Shown: positions 19,817-28,895 of the stretch, in pieces
Position numbering within the stretch: position 1 is the first letter of the stretch
Layout of the letters: each line of letters begins with the position of its first letter
Source of the DNA: Nemertoderma westbladi
Lineage: Eukaryota > Xenacoelomorpha > Nemertodermatida > Nemertodermatidae
DNA: 30,000 nt
NCBI GenBank assembly: GCA_032718475.1
Contig: JAUCBJ010001262.1
Location: 1-30,000, forward strand
Direction of reading: 5' to 3'
Program-made: the position numbers and the translations under genes
The notes under the pieces: generated by a model
The model's database searches: none
The model's input: only the letters and a program-made list of their open reading frames with translations
Told to the model about the DNA's origin: nothing

Positions 19817-20308
19817 ACGTAATTTTATTCTTCAATTGGTACTTTTTTGTTGCTCAATTATTTATTAAAACATATAGCGATGTATTGTTGCAAATTAAAT
19901 TGAACTATAGTATTTTACCATATTGCTTCCATAGTTTCTGCGATTCAAATTATTGTACTCTTCAACTCCTGATGCTGCCTTACTCAATGTTAAATAATTT
20001 AGTGTTCACGAATATTTATTATGTAACTAGAGAGCCGCTTAACAACATAAATCAATATTGGATATTGAGTACCGTTTTGGAGTAGCCTTGCAGACACTAA
20101 AGCTTTACTTTTTTTCCCGGCGAAAAAAATAAATAAGAATAAGAAAAAAAATTTTGGGGGAATTTCTTAAATTTTATTACATTGTGTTAAAATAATATTC
20201 TCTCGACCGTTTATTAACCTCATTGTATATTAGGCCTAATATTATTACTTTAAAAATACTAAAGTATTTATTATAAACAAATCTATAGATTTGTGCCCAT
20301 ATGTTAGA

Positions 20309-21136
20309 ATGGAAAACCATGATACTGATGAAAAAACTACTAGTGATCACAAACAACAGCAATGGGGCATCTGCGATCTCGTTCTGATCGCTGTTAGTCG
20401 ACTCTTCATCTTGGTCACCTTCCCACTCAGTATATTCATGTGCCTCAAGGTCGTCCAGGAATATGAAAGAGCAGTTATATTTCGACTGGGTCGAATTTTA
20501 CCTGGAGGAGCAAAAGGACCCGGACTCTTCTTTATTATACCGTGCACTGACAACTACCAAAAAGTCGATATACGAACCGTATCGTTTGACGTGCCTCCGC
20601 AAGAGATCCTCACTAAGGATTCTGTCACCGTCTCCGTCGATGCTGTCGTCTATTACAAGGTCTACAGTCCGATTGCTTCTATAACAAATGTTGAGCATTT
20701 TGACCGTTCGACACGCCTTCTAGCTGCAACAACACTCCGAAATGTTCTTGGTACCAAAAATCTGTTTGAGGTTTTATCAGATCGTGAGAACATCAGTCAT
20801 ACCATGCAGAACATGCTTGATATAGCAACGGATCCTTGGGGGGTAAAGGTGGAGAGAGTTGAGGTTAAGGATGTTCGTTTACCAGTTCAAATGCAGAGGG
20901 CTATGGCAGCGGAGGCCGAAGCAGCCCGTGAAGCTAAAGCTAAAGTCATTGCAGCTGAAGGAGAGTGGAATGCCTCGAAGGCCCTGAAAGAAGCTGCTGA
21001 CGTAATTTCTGAGTCTCCTGTGTCGCTGCAACTACGGTACATGCAGACGCTGACGGCCATATCAGCTGAGAAGAATTCAACCATCATATTTCCTCTACCA
21101 ATTGATCTCATCAAGGGTTTGACAAAGCACGTTTAA
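20309..21136 (+). CDS. Stomatin, copy 1
   Basis: The 275-residue protein matches stomatin (erythrocyte band 7) along its length. It has a short hydrophilic N-terminus, a hydrophobic hairpin segment (about 24-46) with the family proline at P39, and then the SPFH/band 7 domain starting EYERAVIFRLGRILPGGAKG. The C-terminal oligomerisation region ends IIFPLPIDLIKGL. Stomatins insert as a hairpin in the cytoplasmic leaflet, bind cholesterol, form oligomers and modulate ion channels and transporters. C22 and C79 fit the palmitoylated cysteines of human stomatin. W220 replaces a Met of vertebrate stomatin in the AAEGExNAS motif. The start is the first ATG after an in-frame TAA (20237-20239), with A at -3 and G at +4. 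There are no introns, unlike vertebrate STOM. An AG just before the ATG in both copies could be a splice acceptor for a non-coding first exon. AATAAA at 21499 may serve polyadenylation. Confidence 0.93.
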   Translation: MENHDTDEKTTSDHKQQQWGICDLVLIAVSRLFILVTFPLSIFMCLKVVQEYERAVIFRLGRILPGGAKGPGLFFIIPCTDNYQKVDIRTVSFDVPPQEILTKDSVTVSVDAVVYYKVYSPIASITNVEHFDRSTRLLAATTLRNVLGTKNLFEVLSDRENISHTMQNMLDIATDPWGVKVERVEVKDVRLPVQMQRAMAAEAEAAREAKAKVIAAEGEWNASKALKEAADVISESPVSLQLRYMQTLTAISAEKNSTIIFPLPIDLIKGLTKHV

Positions 21137-21498
21137 CTTTTGTGTGACTATTCTTCATTAATTATACCATATCTGCGTCACCACTATGTTGTATATTGAC
21201 ACGGTGTTCACAAATACTATACACGAATATTGCACGCCTGTATTACATGGAATTAGTCAAAAGTTCCATATTCTATAATAACTGGGCCTACTGTACATAC
21301 TGGTAACTAGTCATCGCAAAGTCTGGAATTACGCAATCACATACGTTAGGGCTGACGCTCCTGGGTTACTTGTTAAAATTTGAGAGTTTAGGAGAACAAT
21401 TTTAGATCTGTGCATTTATAACATCTCATTGTCGTGAAAATGGTTCCAAATTAAATTACACACTACTTTTTGGTGGTTAATTAATATTAATCACTTGG

Positions 21499-21504
21499 AA
21501 TAAA
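21499..21504 (+). terminator. Candidate poly(A) signal AATAAA, stomatin copy 1
   Basis: AATAAA lies 363 bp past the stop codon, and the equivalent hexamer is conserved in copy 2 at 29253-29258 within otherwise slightly diverged flanks. A G-rich stretch follows in both. No transcript evidence is available. Confidence 0.4.
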
Positions 21505-21682
21505 TTTGGTACAGAGTAGATATTAACGGGGGTGGGGAAATTAAATTTCAAATAAGGGAGGGTTGGGGTGGGTAGGTGGACAAAAATGGAAACAAGATCT
21601 CAAAAGGTGGGGAAAGTTGACATAAATTACAATTTAAATAAGTTTATTATTTCGCCTATAAACATATGAAACTATCTCTTTA

Positions 21683-22217
21683 ATCCACTCATTTCTACTG
21701 AATTCATCATTTCCCCGCTCGTTTCGCTCGCGTTAGAATTTATGGACTTAACCTATCTTTAAATAATGCTATTGGTGTGATCTGTTATGTTTGTATCTGG
21801 AAGAAATGAGCTGAAAATTAGAGAAAAATATGCAAATCTGAATAGCGCTATAATTAATTAAAGGGCACTCATAATTTTTCTAAATTAGTGTTCTAATTTT
21901 TTCATCGGTGGTGGTCTGAAACCGCGGTCCAAGTGCTGCAATTAGAATAGCATTAAATAAAGATTTGATATCATATAATGTAGACTCGATTATGTAGGCC
22001 TACTATTTATACGTAAGGCATTATGTTTCTGAATTGTATACTTTTACTGCTCACTTTCACAGACACGGTGATGGAATTATAATAAAGTACAGCAGTAAGT
22101 ACAGTAGTATGTGTATTGCGTGGTATCGGGTAAATTATACTGTACTGTAGTGGTTAAAAATAGACCACACCATTGTAATTACAGTACGTTCTACAAATTC
22201 CATATTATTTTACCAAC
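21683..22217. other. Intergenic region, no gene seen
   Basis: Nothing coding is recognised. GCTCGTTTCGCTCGCG at about 21718-21733 is an inverted relative of the GCGAGCGAAGCGAGCG word near 5321, a motif that often sits inside dispersed repeats. The rest is AT-rich unique-looking DNA. Confidence 0.45.
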
Positions 22218-22393
22218 TTGGCTCAATTATTGGCCAACTCTTCCCAAATTGGCTCAATTATTGGCCAACTCTCCCAACTTGGCTCAATTATTGGCCAACT
22301 CTTCCCAAATTGGCTCAATTATTGGCCAACTCTTCCCAACTTGTCTCAATTATTGGCCAACTCTTCCCAAATTGGCTCAATTATTGGCCAACG
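22218..22393. repeat. 31-bp tandem repeat, 6 copies
   Basis: GGCTCAATTATTGGCCAACT followed by CTTCCCAAATT recurs at 22220, 22251, 22281, 22312, 22343 and 22374. Alternate units end AAATT or AACTT, so the true unit may be a 62-bp dimer. The open frames it creates (WLNYWPTLP-type) are repeat translations. Confidence 0.93.
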
Positions 22394-22943
22394 TTTCTCC
22401 AGAGATGCGAAATACTTGCGGTTTGAACTCATTGAGTTCTTGGTAATTATTACTTTAACTGGATTGGCCAAAATTCACCAAAACGTTCTTTGTGGGTGTT
22501 GGAGACTTTTGTTAATTCTTGTTAGTAATAACTGATCTTGTCATATTCTTGTCAGATCTTGGCACGAATGTTTAAGGCGTGGCTTATTCGTTCATGTGAC
22601 ACAGAATACAAAACTACTAACATTATTTTACAGTATGTTATAATAATGATGCCAGATAGTGCCACATATTGACTGCTGGTGAAAATATTAGGCCCCTAGT
22701 TATCTTCACAGCAATAAAAATATAGTCTCGTTTATTGTGTTGTAGTAAAATTAGGCCCAAACAAACCCGGAAGGAAATACAATATGGCTAAATTTGGTAT
22801 CATTCAACGCAGAATTTTCCGTAGAATAATATTATAAGGTGCCTCACCTTGAGAATTTTGAGGAGACGAATGTTTTTGAAACCACTTTGTATACATGCAA
22901 GTCGCATAAGGCAAAATGAATATATTTAGATACTTTACAGTGT
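22394..22943. other. Intergenic region, no gene or repeat recognised
   Basis: AT-rich DNA with no supported open frame, RNA gene or internal repeat. It lies between the 31-bp array and the left target duplication of the hAT-type element. Confidence 0.45.
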
Positions 22944-22951
22944 TATTTTGC

Positions 22952-23859
22952 CAGGGCTGTATTTAGTGGGGGGGGGGGGAGGCCCAAGGCCCCCCACCAC
23001 AGGGGGCCCCCCACCACGACCCCACAACAATAGTGATCGACCGAACTATAGAGGAACCGAACTGAAACAGAACATAGCAATTTTGAATTTTGCCACTTAT
23101 TTTTCCCAAAATAAATGAAAAATAAAAACAAAAAGTTCGTGTGAAAAACAGTAAATATTTTTATATCTTATGAAATTATATTTTCATAAGTAATAGGAAA
23201 AGTATAGGAAAAGTATATTTCATCCGTAGATACGACCAAAAGAGACAAGACAACGAACCACCTAAACATATCTAAGCAGGAATCCCTTGTTTCTAGTGTT
23301 TACTCTACTTGTGTTTTACTATATGTTTTCAGAATGTGTGCTAAATAAAGTAATTAATAAAATCGGAAATTTTCGGAAAATGTATAGGAAATTTACAGAA
23401 ATTTCCAAACATTTTCTGACTCACATCCCTACTAATATATTTGCATTCAGGTTTCTTTGAAAGTTATTTACAATAAATACTGTAGCTTGAAAAGTTAGAG
23501 TAATGAAAACGAGAGAAAAGGTGTCTTTCAGTATAGTATAGTCTTTGAGATTCCTCGGCGCCGTATGTGCAAATCCCATACAGTAGAGCCCAGACCCAGA
23601 CCCCCCACCACTGACCCGGCCCCAGGCCCCCCACTACTGACCCGGCCCCAGACCCCCCACCACTGACCCGGCCCCAGGCCACCCACCACTGACCCGGCCC
23701 CAGGCCACCCACCACTGACCCGGCCCCAGGCCCCCACCACTGACCCGGCCCCAGGCCCCCCACTACTGACCCGGCCCCAGGCCCCCACCACTGACCCGGC
23801 CCCAGGCCCCCCACCACTGACCGAGCCCCAGGCCACCCACTACTCTAAATCCGGCCCTG
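22952..23859. mobile_element. Non-autonomous hAT-type transposon with perfect 8-bp target duplication
   Basis: The left end reads CAGGGCTGTATTTAG and the right end, inverted, CAGGGCCGGATTTAG, 13 of 15 matching. TATTTTGC directly flanks both ends (22944-22951 and 23860-23867). Short CAGGG termini and an exact 8-bp duplication are hallmarks of hAT elements. At 908 bp with no transposase frame it cannot move on its own. Next to the left end is a run of G and GC-rich blocks (22967-23030); next to the right end is a 26-bp GC-rich minisatellite. The middle is AT-rich without recognisable content. Confidence 0.88.
23588..23845. repeat. ~26-bp GC-rich minisatellite, about 9 copies
   Basis: Units of 25-27 bp follow the pattern CCACCACTGACCCGGCCCCA plus GGCCCC or GGCCAC. 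It forms the inner side of the hAT element's right end, and its GC-rich blocks resemble those at the left end, suggesting it grew from terminal sequence. The glycine/valine-rich minus-strand open frames are repeat translations. Confidence 0.9.
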
Positions 23860-23867
23860 TATTTTGC

Positions 23868-24940
23868 ACATGTATTTTTATTTCAACATTGTAGAGAGCA
23901 CGGTCTCTCAACGTTTAATATTTACATAAGTTAAATATATAACATGAAGAGCAGAAGAGTTAAATACGTTTTAATATTTTTTGTAATAATATGAAATATT
24001 GATATGTAATAGGCCTAATATTATTGTTATAATAGGTTTTAATGTTGTAATAAGTCACTATGCATACTGCAGTAGTGGTACAGTGGTACTGGTGTAGGTC
24101 AGATGGAGTTAAATTCAAGGTTCGATGACTGTCGAGGCGTTTATGGGAGGCTAACCTGAAGATGCCTAGTAAGCCGTTATGTAGTTCTTATGAGTGTTAT
24201 CAATGCCTCGGGATACCTGCTGCATGCAGGAACACTCACGAAAGTGTGGGGGTATATATATATTATCTAATATATATATCTTAACGGGATCTAGAATTAG
24301 TTACTGTAAGTATAAGGCCTCAGCACTTACAAACTGCTTCAAAGGGGTACGATAGTTATGTGTAAACCGCTCCGTTATATTGTGTTGTTGGCTAGTGGAT
24401 GTACGTATGACTTACAAATATCACAGGTAGGACGCTACTTGGCCTAGTGCGTGATAAGCGCACGATTTACTCGAATCACTTGCATCGCTGGTAAATAATA
24501 GTTACTAGTTGGGAATAATATAACAATACTATGGACTCACACATTCGCATTAAATGAACCGAATCTTATTACTGACAGGGCGCATTTACACTCACCGTAT
24601 GGAAATCGAGTCGATTTGATCTCTGGTCCAATATATTCATCAACAAGTATTGCAATAATAGTAAATTGCACATGATTAGTTATAAATTGCAAGTGACTAG
24701 GTAAAATATCGTAGGCCACTGTAACTAACGTGACTTACAAGGCTATAAAATCGATGTAAATTACCTGAGATGTTATCAAGTCCTATAGAGGCTGGCAACA
24801 GTTATATGAATACACAATGTTCGGTAAAAATAGAACAGCCAATAAGACGCAAGAATACCGGCTTCGGTAGATTTATTTCAGCTGCGTAGTGTAAGTATCA
24901 AATATAACACGTTCGTGGGGCCTTCGCGCAGCACGATCTG
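23868..24940. other. Intergenic region, no gene seen
   Basis: No supported coding region. A short AT dyad (TATATATATTATCTAATATA) is at about 24252-24275. A weakly tRNA-like stretch at 24425-24485 was examined and not accepted. The remainder is unrecognised. Confidence 0.4.
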
Positions 24941-24945
24941 CATTC

Positions 24946-25350
24946 GTACCAAGTTTGGTTTAATTTCTGCTGACATATTTTGGTTTTTATCAAAAGCCTG
25001 AAAATACCGGGTCCGACAGACAGACTGACTGATTTTTACCAAACTTCCGAATCCTTCTAAACCCTTGACAGACCATATGTTTACCAAGTTTAGTTAAATT
25101 TCACCAATGATTGACAGACTTATTTCGGTTTTTATCAAAAGTCTGAAACTACCGGTACCTACTAACGGACTGTCTGATTTTTTACCAATCTTTAGATTAT
25201 TTCTAAACTTTAGACGGACTAAATACGTACCAGTTTGGTTTAATTTCATCAAAGAATGACCGAGTTAGTAGTGATCAAAAATTAGACGACGACAGACAAC
25301 TCGTTAATATATGTCACGCTATTGTAAGGCTTCGCTCACTTCGTGGCTCG
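24946..25350. repeat. Three imperfect ~130-150 bp units ending in a TTCGCTCACTTCGTGGCTCG tail
   Basis: Units begin near 24948, 25079 and 25226 with TACCAAGTTTGGTTTAATTT or a close variant. The first two share GGTTTTTATCAAAAGYCTGA, then TACCGG and GACTGWCTGATTTTTTACCA. The block ends with GACGACAGACAACTCGTTAA and CTTCGCTCACTTCGTGGCTC, a layout reminiscent of the 3' ends of non-LTR elements or SINEs, which is inference. No coding part is attached. Confidence 0.6.
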
Positions 25351-25649
25351 CCCCACATGAATGCTGATGCAGAAGGTTGGCGTGCAATTTTATAGCATTA
25401 CTTTACGGAAACTTGTTGAGCAATTTCTTCCCTACCAGACATCAAACTATCAACTCTTCAATACTCTCCAGACCTGTATCCACGAAAAGTCGGCGAAGAG
25501 GTACAGTATGTACTGTAAGTTGAAAAGGGGGTGTTGTGATAGGTTGGTCGGTGTTGCAGTGGCAGTGTCCAGCGAATCTAAACTGGTGTTGTTTGAATGG
25601 TGGTGATCGGTTTTAAAAGTAATGATGAATTTTGTCTTGTTTTTACCGA

Positions 25650-25772
25650 AGCCCATATTGGCCATGTCGCGCGCAAACTTCCATGTCACGCGCGCAATCT
25701 TCATGACATTTCCATGTAGAAACATTTGCGCGCGCGACATGGAAGTTTGCAAGCGGCATGGCCGATATGGGC
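25650..25772. repeat. Foldback element, ~123-bp imperfect palindrome
   Basis: GCCCATATTGGCCATGTCGC at the left is mirrored by GCGGCATGGCCGATATGGGC at the right. CAAACTTCCATGTC and CGCGCGCAA blocks pair inside, leaving a short loop near 25700-25712. Each arm also contains two direct copies of a TTCCATGTCRCGCGCG-like word. The CG-rich arms stand out from the AT-rich surroundings. Confidence 0.8.
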
Positions 25773-26712
25773 CTCCGTACGTTTTTTACGAGGTTAATTG
25801 GGATAATTGAGGTTAATTAAAAGCAGTTTTATAGGCTTCTTTCATATAATGTGGATGTGATATTCTCCACAAGTTTGGAAAGTTCAATAACTCTTGAGCT
25901 AATTTAATTTTACAATATTTTGTCCAACCTACCTTTCTCGGTAGATATCTTTACATCAAAGATCTACAGTGTTACTTACAGTAGCTCTATAGGCGTCACC
26001 TTGATAGGCGTACACAATGTTTACATAGGACTATGAAAGTTTGTGTCTAAAATTCGAGAGTAAATTGAATTTCTGGAATATTAATGTCATACCACCACTA
26101 ATTTAATCGTAATATTTTCAAAATTAGACACAGCTTTTTTTAGCTGTTTTACAAGCTTTTTTATAACCTTATTTTTGAGCTTTATTCTACATTTTAGGTT
26201 TTAACATTCCAAAATTCTCAGATTCATCTTGAAGATAAAAATTGTTTTAACTAAAACAACCTTGAATTAAAGCTCAAAAAAGCAGCGCGGAAACGCGCTT
26301 TAAGCTTCTTTATAGAGTCAAAATTTGCGAAATATATTATAATTTATTGTTAATAATGAATCTATTTAATTTAATATCCCTCCCGCACAAAACACACTTT
26401 CACAGAGTATTGTAATACGGGATTTAGCAAGTTAACAGGCAGTTAAAATGCAGTGAAAAATTTAATATATAGAAAAGTACTGAGTGAAGTTCCGGGTTTT
26501 TAAAGCTAATTTGCCCAGACTATTAATGTTTAAATTAACAGTATAACATATTAATTATTATAAATACTGTGTTCTAGAAGACCTTGGTGGTATATCATCT
26601 CAAAATTAGCTTGATAATTATAATATTTCACATTATATCCATAGGCCGTACACCATTTGATTGCCAGAGGAATTATGGTCTGTGATGAGTACTGTAGATT
26701 AAAGGGTAACGG
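25773..26712. other. Intergenic region, no gene seen
   Basis: AT-rich with no supported gene. A loose inverted repeat around TTTTTGAGCTTTATT (about 26174) and TTAAAGCTCAAAAAAG (about 26267) is present. A perfect six-base-pair hairpin with a GAAA loop (AGCGCG-GAAA-CGCGCT) is at 26284-26299. Confidence 0.4.
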
Positions 26713-27863
26713 TTCCGTATAGCACTACATTTTTATAACATAAATCATTGTTACCATGGCAACATTGTGGAGTTCTAGAACAAAATATAATATTATACAC
26801 TATTCTAGAACATAATAATATAGAACATAAAAAATTAAATGTTTTAGAACATATAGCTAGTTATTTTTCAAATTGGATGGTATGCTTGAGCATGTGGACG
26901 ACTTATGTTACCTGGGATCATGGATCCGGAAGTCAGGTGAGGACCTTCGAATACGTAAGGGAAAGGCATGGGCAGCCTTGAATAGGCTTTCCAGGATTTG
27001 GAAGTCACCGAGAATTAATCGGAAACTTAAGGTCCGATTATTTAGAGCAGCAGTAGTTCCAGTACTCCTCTACGGGAGTCCATGCTGGGCTCTAACTGCT
27101 GTTGACACCAAATCTCTGGATGGCACATTCACAAGAATGCTACGCCGGGTTCATTGTGTCAAGTACAATGCACACATCTCCAACCAGACACTATATAACA
27201 TTGGAGGTGTCTCATTGGTTCCCCCAAGCTTGACACTAGAACAGAATCGCCTCCGCTTTGCAGGACATTGCTTTCGCCGTGAGGACCAGCCAGTGCATAA
27301 TCTTGTACTTTGGCAGCCTCATGGAGTGAATAAGCATGGTGGACAGCCCATGACTTTCTTGAGACGCATCTTAAAGAACACTGGCCTTAAAGATGCGGAT
27401 GATCTAGCAAATGTCATGGGTGATAGGGAGTTGTGGCGGTGCAATTTTGTTGACAAGCCGGCACAGCATTCTTAAAAATGCAGCTGCAATGCAGCATGCC
27501 GATCCTAGTAGTTTCAAATGTAAAATAGCTAGTAATTAAAAAAAATCATGCATAGTTTTTGAATTATAACAAATTAGTGTTTAAAAAATCTCAAGTAAAA
27601 ACTCCAAAAAAACAAAACACAAAAACACAAAAACAAAAAATATTCATTTAAAAATGTATTCAGAAATTTATTTAAAAATAATTTTTCTTTAATTTACTAG
27701 CTATCTTAAAACTAATACAAAATAGCTATATGTTCTAGAACATTATATTTTTTATTTTATTCATGTTCTACAATAGTATATTATACTTTTATATTGTTCT
27801 ACAACTCTTCAACATTGCATAGTAACAATGATATATGTTTTAAAAATGTAGTGTTATACGGAA
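26713..27863. mobile_element. 1.15-kb inverted-repeat element enclosing a reverse-transcriptase fragment
   Basis: The left arm (26713-26860) matches the reverse complement of 27715-27863. Termini read TTCCGTATARCACTACATTT, and inside TATCATTGTTACYATG-like, AGTTCTAGAACAA and GTTCTAGAACATATAGCTA blocks correspond. GTTCTAGAAC is itself a perfect palindrome used repeatedly in the arms. No clear target duplication was found. The interior is not transposase but the end of a non-LTR retrotransposon (26873-27475) followed by an A-rich CA/A tract at 27605-27642. A LINE insertion into a small TIR element, or capture, explains this. Confidence 0.7.
26873..27475 (+). pseudogene. Non-LTR retrotransposon reverse-transcriptase C-terminal fragment
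   Basis: About 200 residues match the region downstream of the catalytic palm of non-LTR (LINE) reverse transcriptases: VDDLCYLGSWI at the start, KAWAALNRLSRIWKS, then LKVRLFRAAVVPVLLYGSPC and ALTAVDTKSLDGTFTRMLRR. RLRFAGHCFRR comes next, followed by the WQPHGVNKHGGQP stretch and a D-x-x-x-W near the end. The catalytic YxDD motif and the endonuclease domain are missing, so this is a 5'-truncated copy, as is usual for LINE insertions. The frame is intact over the remnant, which suggests a fairly young insertion, but there is no initiation codon that belongs to the element (an internal ATG is at 26882). It sits between the arms of a TIR element. The clade is not determined; an RTE- or CR1/Jockey-like source is possible. 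Confidence 0.85.
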
Positions 27864-28067
27864 CTCAAAGAGTGCGCTCAAAGAGTAGCCAAAGAATGCG
27901 CTTACAGTATTACCTAAAGAGAACTACAGAAAGATGAAAGTAACATTAATAAAAAGATTGACAGTTGCACTGTGGATTGTGTTGTAGGCCTGATACTCTA
28001 TTATTACTCTACAAATACTACGGTATATATTGTAAACAAATATATAGATTTGTGCCTATATGTCAGA

Positions 28068-28895
28068 ATGAAAAACCATGATACTGGTGAAAAGTGTACT
28101 AGTAATCACAAACCACAGGAATGGTGCATTTGCGATCTCGTTCTGATCGCTGTTAGTCGACTCTTCATCTTGGTCACCTTCCCACTCAGTATATTCATGT
28201 GCCTCAAGGTCGTCCAGGAATATGAAAGAGCAGTTATATTTCGACTGGGTCGAATTTTACCTGGAGGAGCAAAAGGACCCGGTCTGTTCTTTATTATACC
28301 GTGCACTGACAACTACCAAAAAGTCGATATACGAACCGTATCGTTTGACGTGCCTCCGCAAGAGATCCTCACTAAGGATTCTGTCACCGTCTCCGTCGAT
28401 GCTGTCGTCTATTACAAGGTCTACAGTCCGATTGCTTCTATAACAAATGTTGAGCGTTTTGACCGTTCGACACGCCTTCTAGCTGCAACAACACTCCGAA
28501 ATGTTCTTGGTACCAAAAATCTGTTTGAGGTTTTATCAGATCGTGAGAACATCAGTCATACCATGCAGAACATGCTTGATATAGCAACGGATCCTTGGGG
28601 GGTAAAGGTGGAGAGAGTTGAGGTTAAGGATGTTCGTTTACCAGTTCAAATGCAGAGGGCTATGGCAGCTGAGGCCGAAGCAGCCCGTGAAGCTAAAGCT
28701 AAAGTCATTGCAGCTGAAGGAGAGTGGAATGCTTCGAAGGCCCTGAAAGAAGCTGCTGACGTAATTTCTGAGTCTCCTGTGTCGCTGCAACTACGGTACA
28801 TGCAGACGCTGACGGCCATATCAGCTGAGAAGAATTCAACCATAATATTTCCTCTACCAATTGATCTCATCAAGGGTTTGACAAAGCACGTTTAA
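28068..28895 (+). CDS. Stomatin, copy 2
   Basis: This 275-residue stomatin has the same length and domain layout as copy 1. From residue 21 onward the proteins differ at a single position (R130 here, H130 in copy 1), and the DNA of the body differs at about six positions. The first 23 codons are much more diverged and add two cysteines, C10 and C20, next to the conserved C22, which could alter palmitoylation or disulphide formation. The ATG at 28068 aligns with that of copy 1; upstream codons lack a conserved Met. All band 7 landmarks are intact: hairpin 24-46 with P39, EYERAVIFRLGR, and the LPVQMQRAMAAEAEA stretch. The odd W220 is shared, so it predates the duplication or was copied by conversion. 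There is no intron. Both copies look functional; expression differences cannot be judged. Confidence 0.93.
   Translation: MKNHDTGEKCTSNHKPQEWCICDLVLIAVSRLFILVTFPLSIFMCLKVVQEYERAVIFRLGRILPGGAKGPGLFFIIPCTDNYQKVDIRTVSFDVPPQEILTKDSVTVSVDAVVYYKVYSPIASITNVERFDRSTRLLAATTLRNVLGTKNLFEVLSDRENISHTMQNMLDIATDPWGVKVERVEVKDVRLPVQMQRAMAAEAEAAREAKAKVIAAEGEWNASKALKEAADVISESPVSLQLRYMQTLTAISAEKNSTIIFPLPIDLIKGLTKHV

Larger units (their letters stand above)
19064..20231. other. Intergenic region between minisatellite and stomatin copy 1
   Basis: No gene is supported apart from a weak candidate exon at 19422-19471. A foldback element lies at 19688-19816, and a degenerate half copy of it at about 20178-20222 (TTATTACAT, then CTCTCGACC and TTTATTAACCTC). 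A homopolymer-rich stretch occupies 20108-20165. Confidence 0.5.
20232..21682 (+). repeat. Segmental duplication, copy 1 (partner 27986-29440)
   Basis: The segment containing the stomatin gene aligns in direct orientation with 27986-29440. Upstream of the ATG the two are clearly diverged, the coding body is nearly identical, and the 3' flank shows scattered substitutions and small indels. Similarity starts near AGGCCT and fades after the CGCCTATAAACA block. Confidence 0.9.

Noticed and set aside
20291-20308. N-terminal extension of stomatin copy 1 starting at a TTG codon, and a 32-residue extension of copy 2 from a GTG at 27972
   Set aside because: Neither begins with ATG, the two upstream regions are not conserved with each other as protein, and both copies share an ATG in good context at 20309 and 28068.
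22111-22535. Two overlapping forward frames with WLNYWPTLPKLAQLLAN-type repeats
   Set aside because: Translation of the 31-bp tandem array in different frames; nothing outside the array looks coding.
23464-23836. Glycine/valine/tryptophan-rich open frames on the minus strand
   Set aside because: Direct translation of the 26-bp GC-rich minisatellite in two frames; no start context or family match.
24425-24485. tRNA or tRNA-derived SINE (TGGCCTAGTGCGTGATAAGCG, ACTCGAATC)
   Set aside because: It loosely resembles A and B boxes, but the cloverleaf cannot be completed and the T-arm consensus is poor.
26284-26299. Small hairpin with a GAAA loop as a structured RNA element
   Set aside because: A six-base-pair stem alone is too short to support an RNA gene or terminator in animal DNA.
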